Part shown: piece after piece, positions 44,020 to 52,213 of the stretch
Layout of the letters: the number at the start of each line of letters is the position of its first letter
Position numbering within the stretch: the first letter of the stretch is position 1
Assembly: GCA_017883205.1 (NCBI GenBank)
Contig: JADGNZ010000001.1
Location: forward strand, 169,639-233,638
Direction of reading: 5' to 3'
DNA length: 64,000 nucleotides
From: Thermoanaerobaculia bacterium
GTDB lineage: Bacteria > Acidobacteriota > Thermoanaerobaculia > Gp7-AA8
The notes under the pieces: model-generated
The model's database searches: none
What the model was told of the DNA's origin: nothing
The model's input: the letters and a program-made list of their open reading frames with translations, nothing else
Made by a program: the position numbers and the translations under genes

Positions 44020-44805
44020 GTGTCGAACCTCCTCGTCATCGACGTCGGCAACACGAACATCGTTCTCGGCGTTTTTCGCGGGAACGGACTGGTCAGCTCC
44101 TGGCGGCTGGCCACGGCGCGCGAACGGACCTCGGACGAGTACGGGATCCTGGCGCGGCAGCTCATCGGCGAGACGTTCTCCGATGCTTTCGAGGGCGCGA
44201 TCGTCTCGTCGGTCGTACCGCCGCTCAATCACTCCATTGCCTCGATGGTGCGCAAGTTCTTCGGGATCGATGCGTTCTTCGTCGAGCCGGGAGTCAAAAC
44301 AGGCATCGCCATTCACACGGACAACCCGCAGGAAGTCGGCGCCGACCGCATCGTCAATTGCGTGGCCGCGCATGCGGAGTACGGCGGTCCGGCGATCATC
44401 GTCGACTTCGGCACGGCGACGACGTTCGATGTCGTTACCCACGATGCGCGCTATATCGGCGGCGTGATCGCGCCTGGCCTGACGATTTCTGCGGAGGCGC
44501 TGTTCGCGCGCGCCGCGCGGCTACCGCGCGTTGATATCCGCCGCCCCGAGGCGGTGATCGGTTCGAATACGATCGTCAACATGCAGTCTGGCATCTACTT
44601 CGGCTACCTCGGGCTCGTCGACGGCATTCTCGGGCGCATGAAACGCGAGGTGCCGGATGTCAAAGCCGTCGTTGCCACCGGCGGATTGGCGTCGTTGCTC
44701 GCTCCCGATTCCGAGCACATCGAATACGTGGACGACGATCTCACGCTCAAGGGACTGAAGATCGTCTACGAGCGCAATCGAGCCCCGCGCCGGGGACGGA
44801 AGTGA
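44020..44805 (+). CDS. coaX: Type III pantothenate kinase
   Basis: A 261-residue CoaX enzyme, which phosphorylates pantothenate in the first step of coenzyme A synthesis. It has the ASKHA-type phosphate loop DVGNTNIVLGVF at the N-terminus, GADRIVNCVAA (catalytic Asp region) near residue 108, IIVDFGTATTFDVV and GGVIAPGLTISAEALF. There is no Shine-Dalgarno before the GTG; TAACCT at 44008-44013 ends 6 bp upstream. Its stop overlaps the ggt start by 4 bp (GTGA). Confidence 0.95.
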   Translation: MSNLLVIDVGNTNIVLGVFRGNGLVSSWRLATARERTSDEYGILARQLIGETFSDAFEGAIVSSVVPPLNHSIASMVRKFFGIDAFFVEPGVKTGIAIHTDNPQEVGADRIVNCVAAHAEYGGPAIIVDFGTATTFDVVTHDARYIGGVIAPGLTISAEALFARAARLPRVDIRRPEAVIGSNTIVNMQSGIYFGYLGLVDGILGRMKREVPDVKAVVATGGLASLLAPDSEHIEYVDDDLTLKGLKIVYERNRAPRRGRK

Positions 44806-46271
44806 GGCTTGTCGGAATTGCGGCCGTTCTCCTGCTCGCGACGAACATCTTCGCTGGTTCGCAGGTCACAGCTACCCACGCCGCGATCGCCACGTCCTCG
44901 CCTGCGGCGACTCAAATCGGCTTGCGCGTCTTGAAAAGCGGCGGAAACGCGATCGATGCCGCCGTCGCCGTCTCGTTCGCTCTGGCCGTGCTGGAACCAC
45001 AGTCGACCGGGCTCGGCGGCGGCGGATTCCTGACCTACTACGACGCCGAAAGCGGCGGCGTCTGGACGCTCGATTTCCGTGAGACCGCGCCCGCCGCGGC
45101 CAAGGTGCTCGCGAGCAAGGGCGCGGCGTCCGCGTGTGTGCCGGGTTTCCTTGCCGGACTCGACATGATGCATCGTCGTTTCGGTTCGCGGCCGTGGCGC
45201 GACCTGACCACGCCGGCGCAACTCCTGGCGAAGGATGATCTTGCGAAGACGCTCCAGCGAATCGGTGAGCAGGGAGCGCACGACTTCTACGACGGCGACT
45301 TGACGCACAAACTGATCGAAGCGGTGCAGGCAGCGGGCGGCTCGTTTTCGTACCGCGATCTGCGCGAATACAAGCCGGTCTGGCGTGCGCCAGTGCGGAT
45401 CGATTTTCGAGGCTACGAGATCTATGCGCCTGCTCCTCCGGCTGCCGGAGGTCTCGCGCTTGGTACGGTGCTGAAGATCGTCAACGGACTCGATCTCGGC
45501 ACCAGCGGCTGGCAATCGACGAAGACGCTGCACCTTCTGCTCGAGGCCGAGCGCCGTGCCGCGATCGACCGTGACAAGTTTCTCGGCGATCCCACCGGCG
45601 GACGCGTGCCCATGCACGATCTCCTTTCCGACGAGCGCGCCGCGTTCTGGCGGGCATCGATCGATCCGAAGAAGGTGACGCCGACGATCGCGATCGCGGA
45701 GCCTGGCGCGGTCACCACGACGTCTGGGCACACCACGCACGTCTCCATCGTTGATGCGCACGGCAACGTCGTGTCGCTGACCACGTCCCTCGGCGACGAC
45801 GGAGGAAGCGGCTTCGTCGTGCCGGGCCTCGGCGTGCTTCTGAACAATGCCATGAGCAATTTCTCCGCTGCACCGAACACACCGAACACCTTGCAGTGGG
45901 GCAACCGGCCTGCGTCGCCGCTTTCGCCAGTAATCGTGCTCCGCGGGGGGAAGCCGGTCCTCGCGATCGGCACGCCGGGAGGCGCAACGATCACGACGAC
46001 GATCGCGCAAATCCTTCTCGACATGTTCGTATTCAAACGCACGCTCGCCGAAGCCATCGCCGCACCGCGCTGGTCGCAGCAGGCCACTCCGGAGGAGATC
46101 TGGTACGAGAACGGACGCGCGCCGCAGGCAACACTCGATGCGCTCACGGCCCTCGGCCACGGCATCACTGCCCGCGAAGCGATCGGCGATGTTCAGGCAG
46201 TCTCGATCGACCGCGGGAAATTGCTGGCCATCTCCGATCCCCGTCACGGCGGGGCGGCGGGCGGGTATTAG
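44802..46271 (+). CDS. ggt: Gamma-glutamyltransferase
   Basis: A 489-residue Ntn-hydrolase precursor with a signal peptide ending near NIFAGS. The substrate-site LEPQSTGLGGGGF lies near residue 65, and the self-cleavage nucleophile is the Thr in SGHTTHVSIVD near residue 310, where the large and small subunits would separate. The small subunit has the SPLSPVIVL and GTPGGATI blocks. It cleaves gamma-glutamyl bonds of glutathione in the periplasm. It overlaps coaX by 4 bp; the shared link would be cysteine/CoA metabolism, which is speculative. It is slightly shorter than E. coli Ggt. Confidence 0.93.
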   Translation: MRLVGIAAVLLLATNIFAGSQVTATHAAIATSSPAATQIGLRVLKSGGNAIDAAVAVSFALAVLEPQSTGLGGGGFLTYYDAESGGVWTLDFRETAPAAAKVLASKGAASACVPGFLAGLDMMHRRFGSRPWRDLTTPAQLLAKDDLAKTLQRIGEQGAHDFYDGDLTHKLIEAVQAAGGSFSYRDLREYKPVWRAPVRIDFRGYEIYAPAPPAAGGLALGTVLKIVNGLDLGTSGWQSTKTLHLLLEAERRAAIDRDKFLGDPTGGRVPMHDLLSDERAAFWRASIDPKKVTPTIAIAEPGAVTTTSGHTTHVSIVDAHGNVVSLTTSLGDDGGSGFVVPGLGVLLNNAMSNFSAAPNTPNTLQWGNRPASPLSPVIVLRGGKPVLAIGTPGGATITTTIAQILLDMFVFKRTLAEAIAAPRWSQQATPEEIWYENGRAPQATLDALTALGHGITAREAIGDVQAVSIDRGKLLAISDPRHGGAAGGY

Positions 46272-46277
46272 CCCAGT

Positions 46278-46380
46278 ATTAGCCCACATTTCTCACACAC
46301 TTGGTGCGCCACAGGAAGCGTGGGGGAGAAGGCGCTCGATTAGAAAGAGTTTGGACAAAAGTGTGAGAAAGCGGGCTAAT
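46278..46380. terminator. Possible ggt terminator (long inverted repeat)
   Basis: The arms ATTAGCCCACATTTCTCACAC (46278-46298) and GTGTGAGAAAGCGGGCTAAT (46361-46380) pair with one bulge around a 62-bp loop. It begins 7 bp after the ggt stop codon. There is no U-tract. Confidence 0.5.
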
Positions 46381-46496
46381 GACTCATCGGCGAGCAGGGA
46401 AGCGGTAAGCGGACGTCACAAAGCGATTACGCACCTTCGAGACCGGCAACTTGACGTCCCGGCAACCGGGCAATCGCGTCGCCATCCTCGCCCCGC

Positions 46497-46830
46497 GAGT
46501 GCGGAGTCAGACTTTTCCAGTCCGGACTCAAAACCGATGAGCCGGCACACACACCTTTTGAGTCCGTACTCACATCATCTGAGTCCGTACTCACGTCATC
46601 TGAGTCCGTACTCGCGCCCGGTGAGTCGGTACTCACATCGTGTGAGTCGGTACTCAAGTTCCGTGAGTCCGGACTCACAACGTTTGAGCCGGTACTCACA
46701 TTTTTTGAGTCCGGACTCAAATTCGGTGAGTCGGTACTCATGTTTTTTGAGTCCGTACTCAAATTCGGTGAGTCAGTACTCATGTTTTTTGAGTGCGTAC
46801 TCATATTTTTTGAGTCGGTACTCAAATTTG
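46497..46830. repeat. 21-bp tandem array 3 (palindromic)
   Basis: Sixteen units with exact phase: positions 46497, 46518, 46539, 46560 and every 21 bp to 46812. The core is TGAGTCCGTACTCA with variable 7-9 bp between cores. At 46518, 46665 and 46707 the core is GAGTCCGGACTC or nearly so, a perfect 12-bp palindrome; other units keep the GAGT/ACTC arms while the centre varies (CCGT, CGGT, CAGT, GCGT). Confidence 0.97.
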
Positions 46831-46993
46831 AAATCGACCGAGGGGCCGTCGGAGGGTCGGAATCATCTGATTTTGGTAGAAAACGGGCCGGAATCGACGG
46901 AGTAGTGCCGTAACTGGTCTCAGTTATTCCGGAAAACGTTGTTTCATGGCAGTGCAGGAGGTTGGTGAGAAGTTGCCCCGACTAGCTCAGTCC

Positions 46994-47674
46994 CTACCGC
47001 GTCATCCGGCGTACGCCGTTACTCGTGGCGATGAGCGCCTCGGTCGCTTCCGTCGGAAAGAACCCGGTCTCGACCACTCCCGCCAGCTCGCGGATCCTTG
47101 CCACGATCTCCTCGATATCGCTCTGCGCGGGAACCCGCACATCGAGGATGCGATGTCCTTCGTCGGTGATGCGCGGCTGGCCATCGCGAAGGCGAAGCAC
47201 CGGGGCCAGACCCATCGTCGAGAATCGCTTCTCAAGAACGTCGAGCGCGAACGGCGTCACTTCGACAGGCAGCACGCCGGCGCCGAGGCGTTCGACGATC
47301 TTCGACTCATCGGCGATGACGATGAATCGCTTCGCCTGCTGTTCGACGATCTTCTCGCGCAGGAGTGCACCGCCGCGGCCTTTGATCAGGCGTAGTTGCG
47401 CGTCGATCTCGTCCGCGCCGTCGATGGCCAGATCGAGGGGTGAGATATCGGCGAGGGCGAAGAGCGGAATGCCGAGCGTCCGCGCCTGATCCTCGGTCTG
47501 CTTCGACGTGCATGTGCAGCGGATGTCGCGCAGCTCACCGCGAGCGAGCGCGTCACCGAGGAGTGCGACGAATTCTTTCGCCGTGCTTCCCGTACCGAGG
47601 CCCAGGGACATGCCGCTTTGGACCGATCGAAGCGCCTCGCGGGCGGCCTCGATCTTCTGCTCTTCTGCCGTCAC
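46994..47674 (-). CDS. rpiA: Ribose-5-phosphate isomerase A
   Basis: A 226-residue enzyme of the pentose phosphate pathway that interconverts ribose-5-phosphate and ribulose-5-phosphate. Key blocks are SLGLGTGSTAKEFV (phosphate loop, near 22-35), LDLAIDGADEID with the catalytic Asp, LIKGRGGALLREKIV with the catalytic Glu/Lys, and FIVIADESK. The GTG at 47674 is chosen because TACACT (47682-47687, minus strand) ends 7 bp upstream and homologues start here. Confidence 0.95.
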   Translation of the reverse strand: MTAEEQKIEAAREALRSVQSGMSLGLGTGSTAKEFVALLGDALARGELRDIRCTCTSKQTEDQARTLGIPLFALADISPLDLAIDGADEIDAQLRLIKGRGGALLREKIVEQQAKRFIVIADESKIVERLGAGVLPVEVTPFALDVLEKRFSTMGLAPVLRLRDGQPRITDEGHRILDVRVPAQSDIEEIVARIRELAGVVETGFFPTEATEALIATSNGVRRMTR

Positions 47675-47713
47675 GCCTTCAAGTGTATTCGCATGTGGAC
47701 GTTCTACGCATTC

Positions 47714-47753
47714 AAACAAAAAAGCTGCCGCCACTTTCGCAAGTGGCGGCAGC
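47714..47753 (-). terminator. Strong intrinsic terminator of the Asp-box protein gene
   Basis: A perfect 13-bp stem, GCTGCCGCCACTT (47724-47736) with AAGTGGCGGCAGC (47741-47753), loop TCGC. On the minus strand it is followed by a T-rich tract (complement of 47714-47723). It lies just after the stop of the gene at 47778-51272. Confidence 0.95.
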
Positions 47754-47777
47754 CTCGAATCGAAGACTATTGAAGAA

Positions 47778-50700
47778 CTATTGAACCGTGACCGTGATGG
47801 TCGGGCTTGGATCTGTAACACCGCAGGAATTACTGACCTTGTAGTAATAATTCGTGGTCACGGTCGGCGAGACGAACAGCTTCTTGTTTGTCGAGGAGCC
47901 GACGAACGTGCCGTCGCTCTTGTAGAAGAGGTAAGTCAGTGGGCCTGTTCCGGTTGCGCCGCCAACTTCCAGTTTCGAGCTCTGTCCCGAAGAGATCGTC
48001 GAAGGCGTAGCGGTAAACGTCGTGCCGAGTCCCGGCGTACAAATCGTGACCCCTACGTTATTGCTTGGAACGCTTCCGCAGGAATTGCTCACGACGGCGT
48101 AATAGATTGTCTTTCCGGACGTTCCCGGAGGCGTGACAACGATGCTGGTTCCCGTGCCGACGAGCGTCGTGCCGGTGTACCACTGCACGGTCGTTGCTCC
48201 GGAGACGCCGATGGAGAGCGTGGAGCTGCCGCCAGCGTCGATTGTCGATGGAGTGGCCGTCGGTTGCGCCGTGATTACCGGCAGCAAGCAGACCGTGACC
48301 GTGACGGGCCCGCTGGTGGCTTGCGATCCACACGAGTTGCTTGCGGTCGCATAGTAGCTAGTGGTGACCGGCGGCGTTACCGTCACGCTCGTCCCGCTCC
48401 CCACAAACGTGTTGGAAATCGTGTACCAGAGAACGGTGATTGGTGACGTACCGGCAACACCAACCGAGAGCGTCGAGCTGCCACCGCTCGTGGTGATGGT
48501 GCTGGGGGTAGCGGTCGGCCCCGTCGGGATCGATGCCGGCACGCAGACCGTGACCGTGACCGGTGAGCTGTTGATGGGCGATGTACACGAGCTGCTCACA
48601 GTCGCATAGTAAGACGTGGTCGTCGCCGGGCTTACGGAGATGCTCGCGCCGGAACCTACGAACACGTTCGAAGACGTGTACCACAGGATAGTTGGTGACG
48701 AACCGCTCACTCCGATCGAGAGCGTCGAGCTGCCACCGGTGGTGGTGATGGTGCTGGGGCTGGCGGTCGGCTGCGACGTGATCGTTGCCACGCACGAGAC
48801 GTCGGCCGTCCAGAGGCCACGCCCGTGAGTGGCGGCGAGAAGCGTCTCAGTGCCGATGACGAAGCGGACCTCGTCGATCATCACATCCCCGGGACCGCCC
48901 TGCGAAGCAGACCACGTCGCGCCGCCGTCCTCGCTCTCGTAAAGGCCGACATCGGTGCCGGCATACAGGCGCAGCGCGCTGCGCGGATGGCGGACGATGC
49001 CGCGGATCGGTGCCGGTGGAAGGCTGGTGGCGCCGCTACCCGACACCGAGGCGAAGGTGTTTCCGCCGTCGATCGACTTCCAGAGATTGTCGTAGCTGTA
49101 ACCGCCGAGCGTGACATATACGGTGTTGTTGTTGCCCGGGTCGACGTAGATGCGCGTGATGTAACGGTTCGGCAGCGGATTCTTCGAGTTGTTGTTGTCG
49201 ACGTCCGACCATGACGGCGTCGTGGCGGTGCCGTTCGTTGTCTTCTGAATGACGCCATCGTTCTGGCCGACGTAGATCAGATCAGAGTTTCCCGGAGCGA
49301 CGGCGATGGCGCTGATGCAGTTGCTCGGGTTCGCGGTGACACACCCGCCTCCGTTCGGGCGGATGTTGCTCCACCCTAATGGCGGTTGGTTAGCGCTCGT
49401 CGTGCGCCAAAGGTTTCCACCGCCCGCCAGCAGCGTCGTCGGATGATTGGGGTCGAGGACGATCGGCGCGATGAAGTTCGCATTAAATGTGTTATTCGAG
49501 TCGCCAAGACCAGCCGAGATGCCCGCCAATGAAAAGCCGCCATCCAGGGAGCGATAAAGGAGCAGGTACGGCTCCTCGAAATACCAGGTATTAACCGACG
49601 TCGGATCGATGTCAACAAACCCGCCGTCACCTCCCCAGACCAGCCGGGCGTTGGACGACGTGTTCGTCGTGGCAAGATCTCCGTTGTCCTGCGCCCCGCC
49701 AAAGTACGCCGCTGAGCCAACGTTATGACCAATGCCGCCGTAGAACTGGGTCGTCTGATATGTCGATACCAACGATGTCCACGAGCCGCTGTTGAGCGCT
49801 GCCGTGGTGATGTCGCTGGTGCGAAACACACCACCGTCAGTGCAGACGTAGACAGTGCGATTCGACGCACTGTACGCGGAGTCGCCCGCGATGCAATGCA
49901 CGTCCGGGTGCGGGTCGTTGGTGATGATGTAGCCGCTGCCGATGCGGCTGAAGGTCGACCCGGAGTCGGTACTGCGGAACACGTCGACGCCTCCGGTCAC
50001 GACGAGTGAATCGTCGTTGGGTGCTACCCATAGCTCGCAGCGGCGATCGACGCAGCCGACGCCTGTGCCGGTTGCATAGCGTGTGTAGTTGACACCGTAG
50101 TCCGCGGAGCGCCACAACTCCCCGTACGGGGTGAACTGGGAAGCGCCTCCGACGAGGGCATACGTAACGCCGGGCATGGATGGTGACCAACTTACGGCGA
50201 TGTCGCCGAAATTGTTGCCTGGGTGGAGCGAGGCGCCTGTGGCAGCGGTGAACGTCGCGCCGCCGTCCGACGAGGAGTACGCCTGCACGAAGCCGTTTTG
50301 GAGATAGACCCCTGCAAGTGCATGGGCCCTGTTCGGATCGTTCGGATCGCTGTTCGGATCGTAGGCGACCATGAGGGCGCGCGAGAGCGCGGGGATAGAG
50401 ATCGGCGTCCATGTGCCGCCGCCGTTCGTGGTGCGGTAGATGCCGCTGTCCGTCGCGGCCAGAAGCGTTCCGGTGACGCCGGGTAGCGCGGAGATGGAGG
50501 AGACATACAACCAGTTCGCGGTCGCCGCGAGCTGGGTCCAGGTCGCCCCGCCGTCAGTCGACTTGAAGATGCCGGCGCCCTGCACGGCCCGGTCGTAAAA
50601 GCGCTCGCCTGTGCCGGCATAGATGATGTTCGGGTTGAGCGGATCGAATGCCAGTGCGCCGATGAAAAGGTTGAATGTGAGAGGCAGTTGCGTCCAGGTC

Positions 50701-51272
50701 GCGCCGCCGTTCGTCGACTGCCACAGGCCTCCACTGGCGGAAGCGGCGTAAAGGATCTGGTTGTTCGTCGGGTGGACCAGCAGCGCCAGCGTGCGGCCGC
50801 CGACATTCTGCGGGCCGCGCGACGTCCACGATCCCGAGGTGACGCTGGACGACAGCGAGACGACGCGGTTGATCGGATTACTGCCGATGGAATTGGTGCC
50901 GATGGTACCGAAGTGAGGACCATGGGTGGCATTCTTGCGATGCAGATTGGCGCGGTGGACGGCGCCAGGTGGGATCTTCCCATGCTCGTCGGCCATCGTC
51001 TTCAATCGCCACTCGGTCGCCGCGCGTGGATTGTCTGCATCGGGCTCGGCGTTCGTGGTGCCTTCCGTCGAGAGGACCATCGGCGCCTGCGGGCGCAGCA
51101 GGGCGTGCAGGAAGTCCACCGGGTCGGTGGCGGCCGCCGTGGCCAATGCGTCGTCGTTGTATTCGCCCTTGACAGCTTGTGGGCTGCGCCGGATCGGGCC
51201 TTCAGCGGCGCTTAAAAGAAACGGCAAGAACATCGAGATCAATACGACCGCGGTCGTTTTCAGCTTGAGCAT
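47778..51272 (-). CDS. Large secreted Asp-box (BNR/sortilin-like) protein with Ig-like repeats
   Basis: A 1164-residue secreted protein. After a signal peptide (MLKLKTTAVVLISMFLPFLL) and a propeptide-like 120 residues, a beta-propeller region (about 150-760) has many Asp-box turns: STNGGATW, STDGGATW, TTNGGGTW, SSDGGATF, STDSGSTF, SIDGGNTF and SEDGGATW, as in sialidases, VPS10 and photosystem assembly factors. The C-terminal 400 residues are four or five Ig-like repeats of about 80 residues (each with a TITTxGGSSTLSIGV-type start and SYYA). Enzyme activity is not evident; extracellular adhesion or carbohydrate binding fits. AAGGAG lies 10 nt before ATG 51272. Confidence 0.85.
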   Translation of the reverse strand: MLKLKTTAVVLISMFLPFLLSAAEGPIRRSPQAVKGEYNDDALATAAATDPVDFLHALLRPQAPMVLSTEGTTNAEPDADNPRAATEWRLKTMADEHGKIPPGAVHRANLHRKNATHGPHFGTIGTNSIGSNPINRVVSLSSSVTSGSWTSRGPQNVGGRTLALLVHPTNNQILYAASASGGLWQSTNGGATWTQLPLTFNLFIGALAFDPLNPNIIYAGTGERFYDRAVQGAGIFKSTDGGATWTQLAATANWLYVSSISALPGVTGTLLAATDSGIYRTTNGGGTWTPISIPALSRALMVAYDPNSDPNDPNRAHALAGVYLQNGFVQAYSSSDGGATFTAATGASLHPGNNFGDIAVSWSPSMPGVTYALVGGASQFTPYGELWRSADYGVNYTRYATGTGVGCVDRRCELWVAPNDDSLVVTGGVDVFRSTDSGSTFSRIGSGYIITNDPHPDVHCIAGDSAYSASNRTVYVCTDGGVFRTSDITTAALNSGSWTSLVSTYQTTQFYGGIGHNVGSAAYFGGAQDNGDLATTNTSSNARLVWGGDGGFVDIDPTSVNTWYFEEPYLLLYRSLDGGFSLAGISAGLGDSNNTFNANFIAPIVLDPNHPTTLLAGGGNLWRTTSANQPPLGWSNIRPNGGGCVTANPSNCISAIAVAPGNSDLIYVGQNDGVIQKTTNGTATTPSWSDVDNNNSKNPLPNRYITRIYVDPGNNNTVYVTLGGYSYDNLWKSIDGGNTFASVSGSGATSLPPAPIRGIVRHPRSALRLYAGTDVGLYESEDGGATWSASQGGPGDVMIDEVRFVIGTETLLAATHGRGLWTADVSCVATITSQPTASPSTITTTGGSSTLSIGVSGSSPTILWYTSSNVFVGSGASISVSPATTTSYYATVSSSCTSPINSSPVTVTVCVPASIPTGPTATPSTITTSGGSSTLSVGVAGTSPITVLWYTISNTFVGSGTSVTVTPPVTTSYYATASNSCGSQATSGPVTVTVCLLPVITAQPTATPSTIDAGGSSTLSIGVSGATTVQWYTGTTLVGTGTSIVVTPPGTSGKTIYYAVVSNSCGSVPSNNVGVTICTPGLGTTFTATPSTISSGQSSKLEVGGATGTGPLTYLFYKSDGTFVGSSTNKKLFVSPTVTTNYYYKVSNSCGVTDPSPTITVTVQ

Positions 51273-51345
51273 AGACACAACTTCTCCTTTAGCCGGCGGA
51301 TCGGCTTGCAAATAACGTTTGCGGCAGGCTTCCGCGAAGACGCGG

Positions 51346-51374
51346 ATAGTAGTCATTGCGCGGAACGGTGTCAA
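51346..51374 (-). promoter_or_regulatory. Sigma-70-type promoter of the Asp-box protein gene
   Basis: On the minus strand a perfect TTGACA (51374-51369) is followed, after a 17-bp spacer, by TACTAT (51351-51346). It lies about 75 bp before ATG 51272, leaving a leader with a normal AAGGAG ribosome site. Confidence 0.7.
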
Positions 51375-51569
51375 TACGGCGCGCAACACCTACGTTGAGA
51401 AGTTTTTGCTATCCCGCGTCACTGTGTCTTTCATGCTGGTGGTCACGATGCTCGGCGCAGAAGAACACAACCGTCCAATCTCTGGATGAAAACGTTGCTC
51501 CTCCTCGAGGTGAGGCGCGGGAATGATGACCAGCGCGTCAGCGCGAGTCGCAGAGACGCCGGATACAGT

Positions 51570-52160
51570 TCACTCCGCCTCCGTCTTCCTCACCGTTACG
51601 TCGAATCGCCACTGGTGGTCCTTGTAGTAGAACGACACCAGCGAGATGAACGGTTTGTCGAGCGGCTTGTTTTGTTTCGTCTCGAACATCAGATAGAGCG
51701 GCGTCGGCTTCGTGTAGTGCCACACCAGCTCACCGTGTCCGGTCGTCGGCTCGGTCGGATGGCGCTGGAAGTTTCGCAGGCCGTCGTAGACCTTGTAGCA
51801 GATCAGGCCGCGGAAGACGGGCCCGCGCGCGCTCGGTGCGGTGCCGAGGATGGGGAAGCCTTGCTGCGTGGTCTTCGCGATGTACGCGGCGCCGTCGGAA
51901 GTTGGTCCGCCCGTGACCGTGACGAGTCCCGCTTTCTGCAGATTGGCGAACGTGCGCAGTGACCGCTCGTCGAACTCGTCCTTCGGAAAACGCGGGTTCC
52001 ACCACACCTTCTGCGGCACCTCGGCGTAGATGGGCTCGGCCTCAAAACGGGAGCTCGCCAGGATCTGCTCGGCTTTTGCAGCAGTGAGTGGCTCGGCCTT
52101 CTGACAGGCCGCAACCAGCAACACCATGAGGAATGCAACTTGACTGATCTGACTGCGCAT
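51570..52160 (-). CDS. Predicted lipoprotein of unknown function
   Basis: A 196-residue protein with a lipoprotein signal: hydrophobic VAFLMVLLVAAC, lipidated Cys at residue 19. The mature part contains FANLQKAGLVTVTGGPTS and a C-terminal beta-rich segment ending in WRFDVTVRKTEAE. No known domain is recognised. It lies about 50 bp from the divergently transcribed RND exporter gene and about 300 bp upstream of the Asp-box protein gene; neither neighbour indicates its role. Confidence 0.78.
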   Translation of the reverse strand: MRSQISQVAFLMVLLVAACQKAEPLTAAKAEQILASSRFEAEPIYAEVPQKVWWNPRFPKDEFDERSLRTFANLQKAGLVTVTGGPTSDGAAYIAKTTQQGFPILGTAPSARGPVFRGLICYKVYDGLRNFQRHPTEPTTGHGELVWHYTKPTPLYLMFETKQNKPLDKPFISLVSFYYKDHQWRFDVTVRKTEAE

Positions 52161-52213
52161 GTTGTTATCCCCTCCGCCTTCCGCGCGTCACGAACGATAC
52201 CGCGAGACCTGAA

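Larger units (their letters stand above)
46272..46993. other. 722-bp convergent intergenic region
   Basis: Between ggt and rpiA. It contains an inverted repeat (46278-46298 with 46361-46380, ATTAGCCC...CTCACAC arms) close to the ggt stop, a 21-bp array at 46497-46830 and about 160 bp before the rpiA stop with nothing recognisable. No gene is supported. Confidence 0.6.

Noticed and set aside
46976..47001. tRNA-like string CCCCGACTAGCTCAGTCCCTACC
   Set aside because: It resembles a tRNA D-loop region, but there is no matching acceptor stem, anticodon arm or TPsiC arm downstream, and it overlaps the rpiA stop codon.
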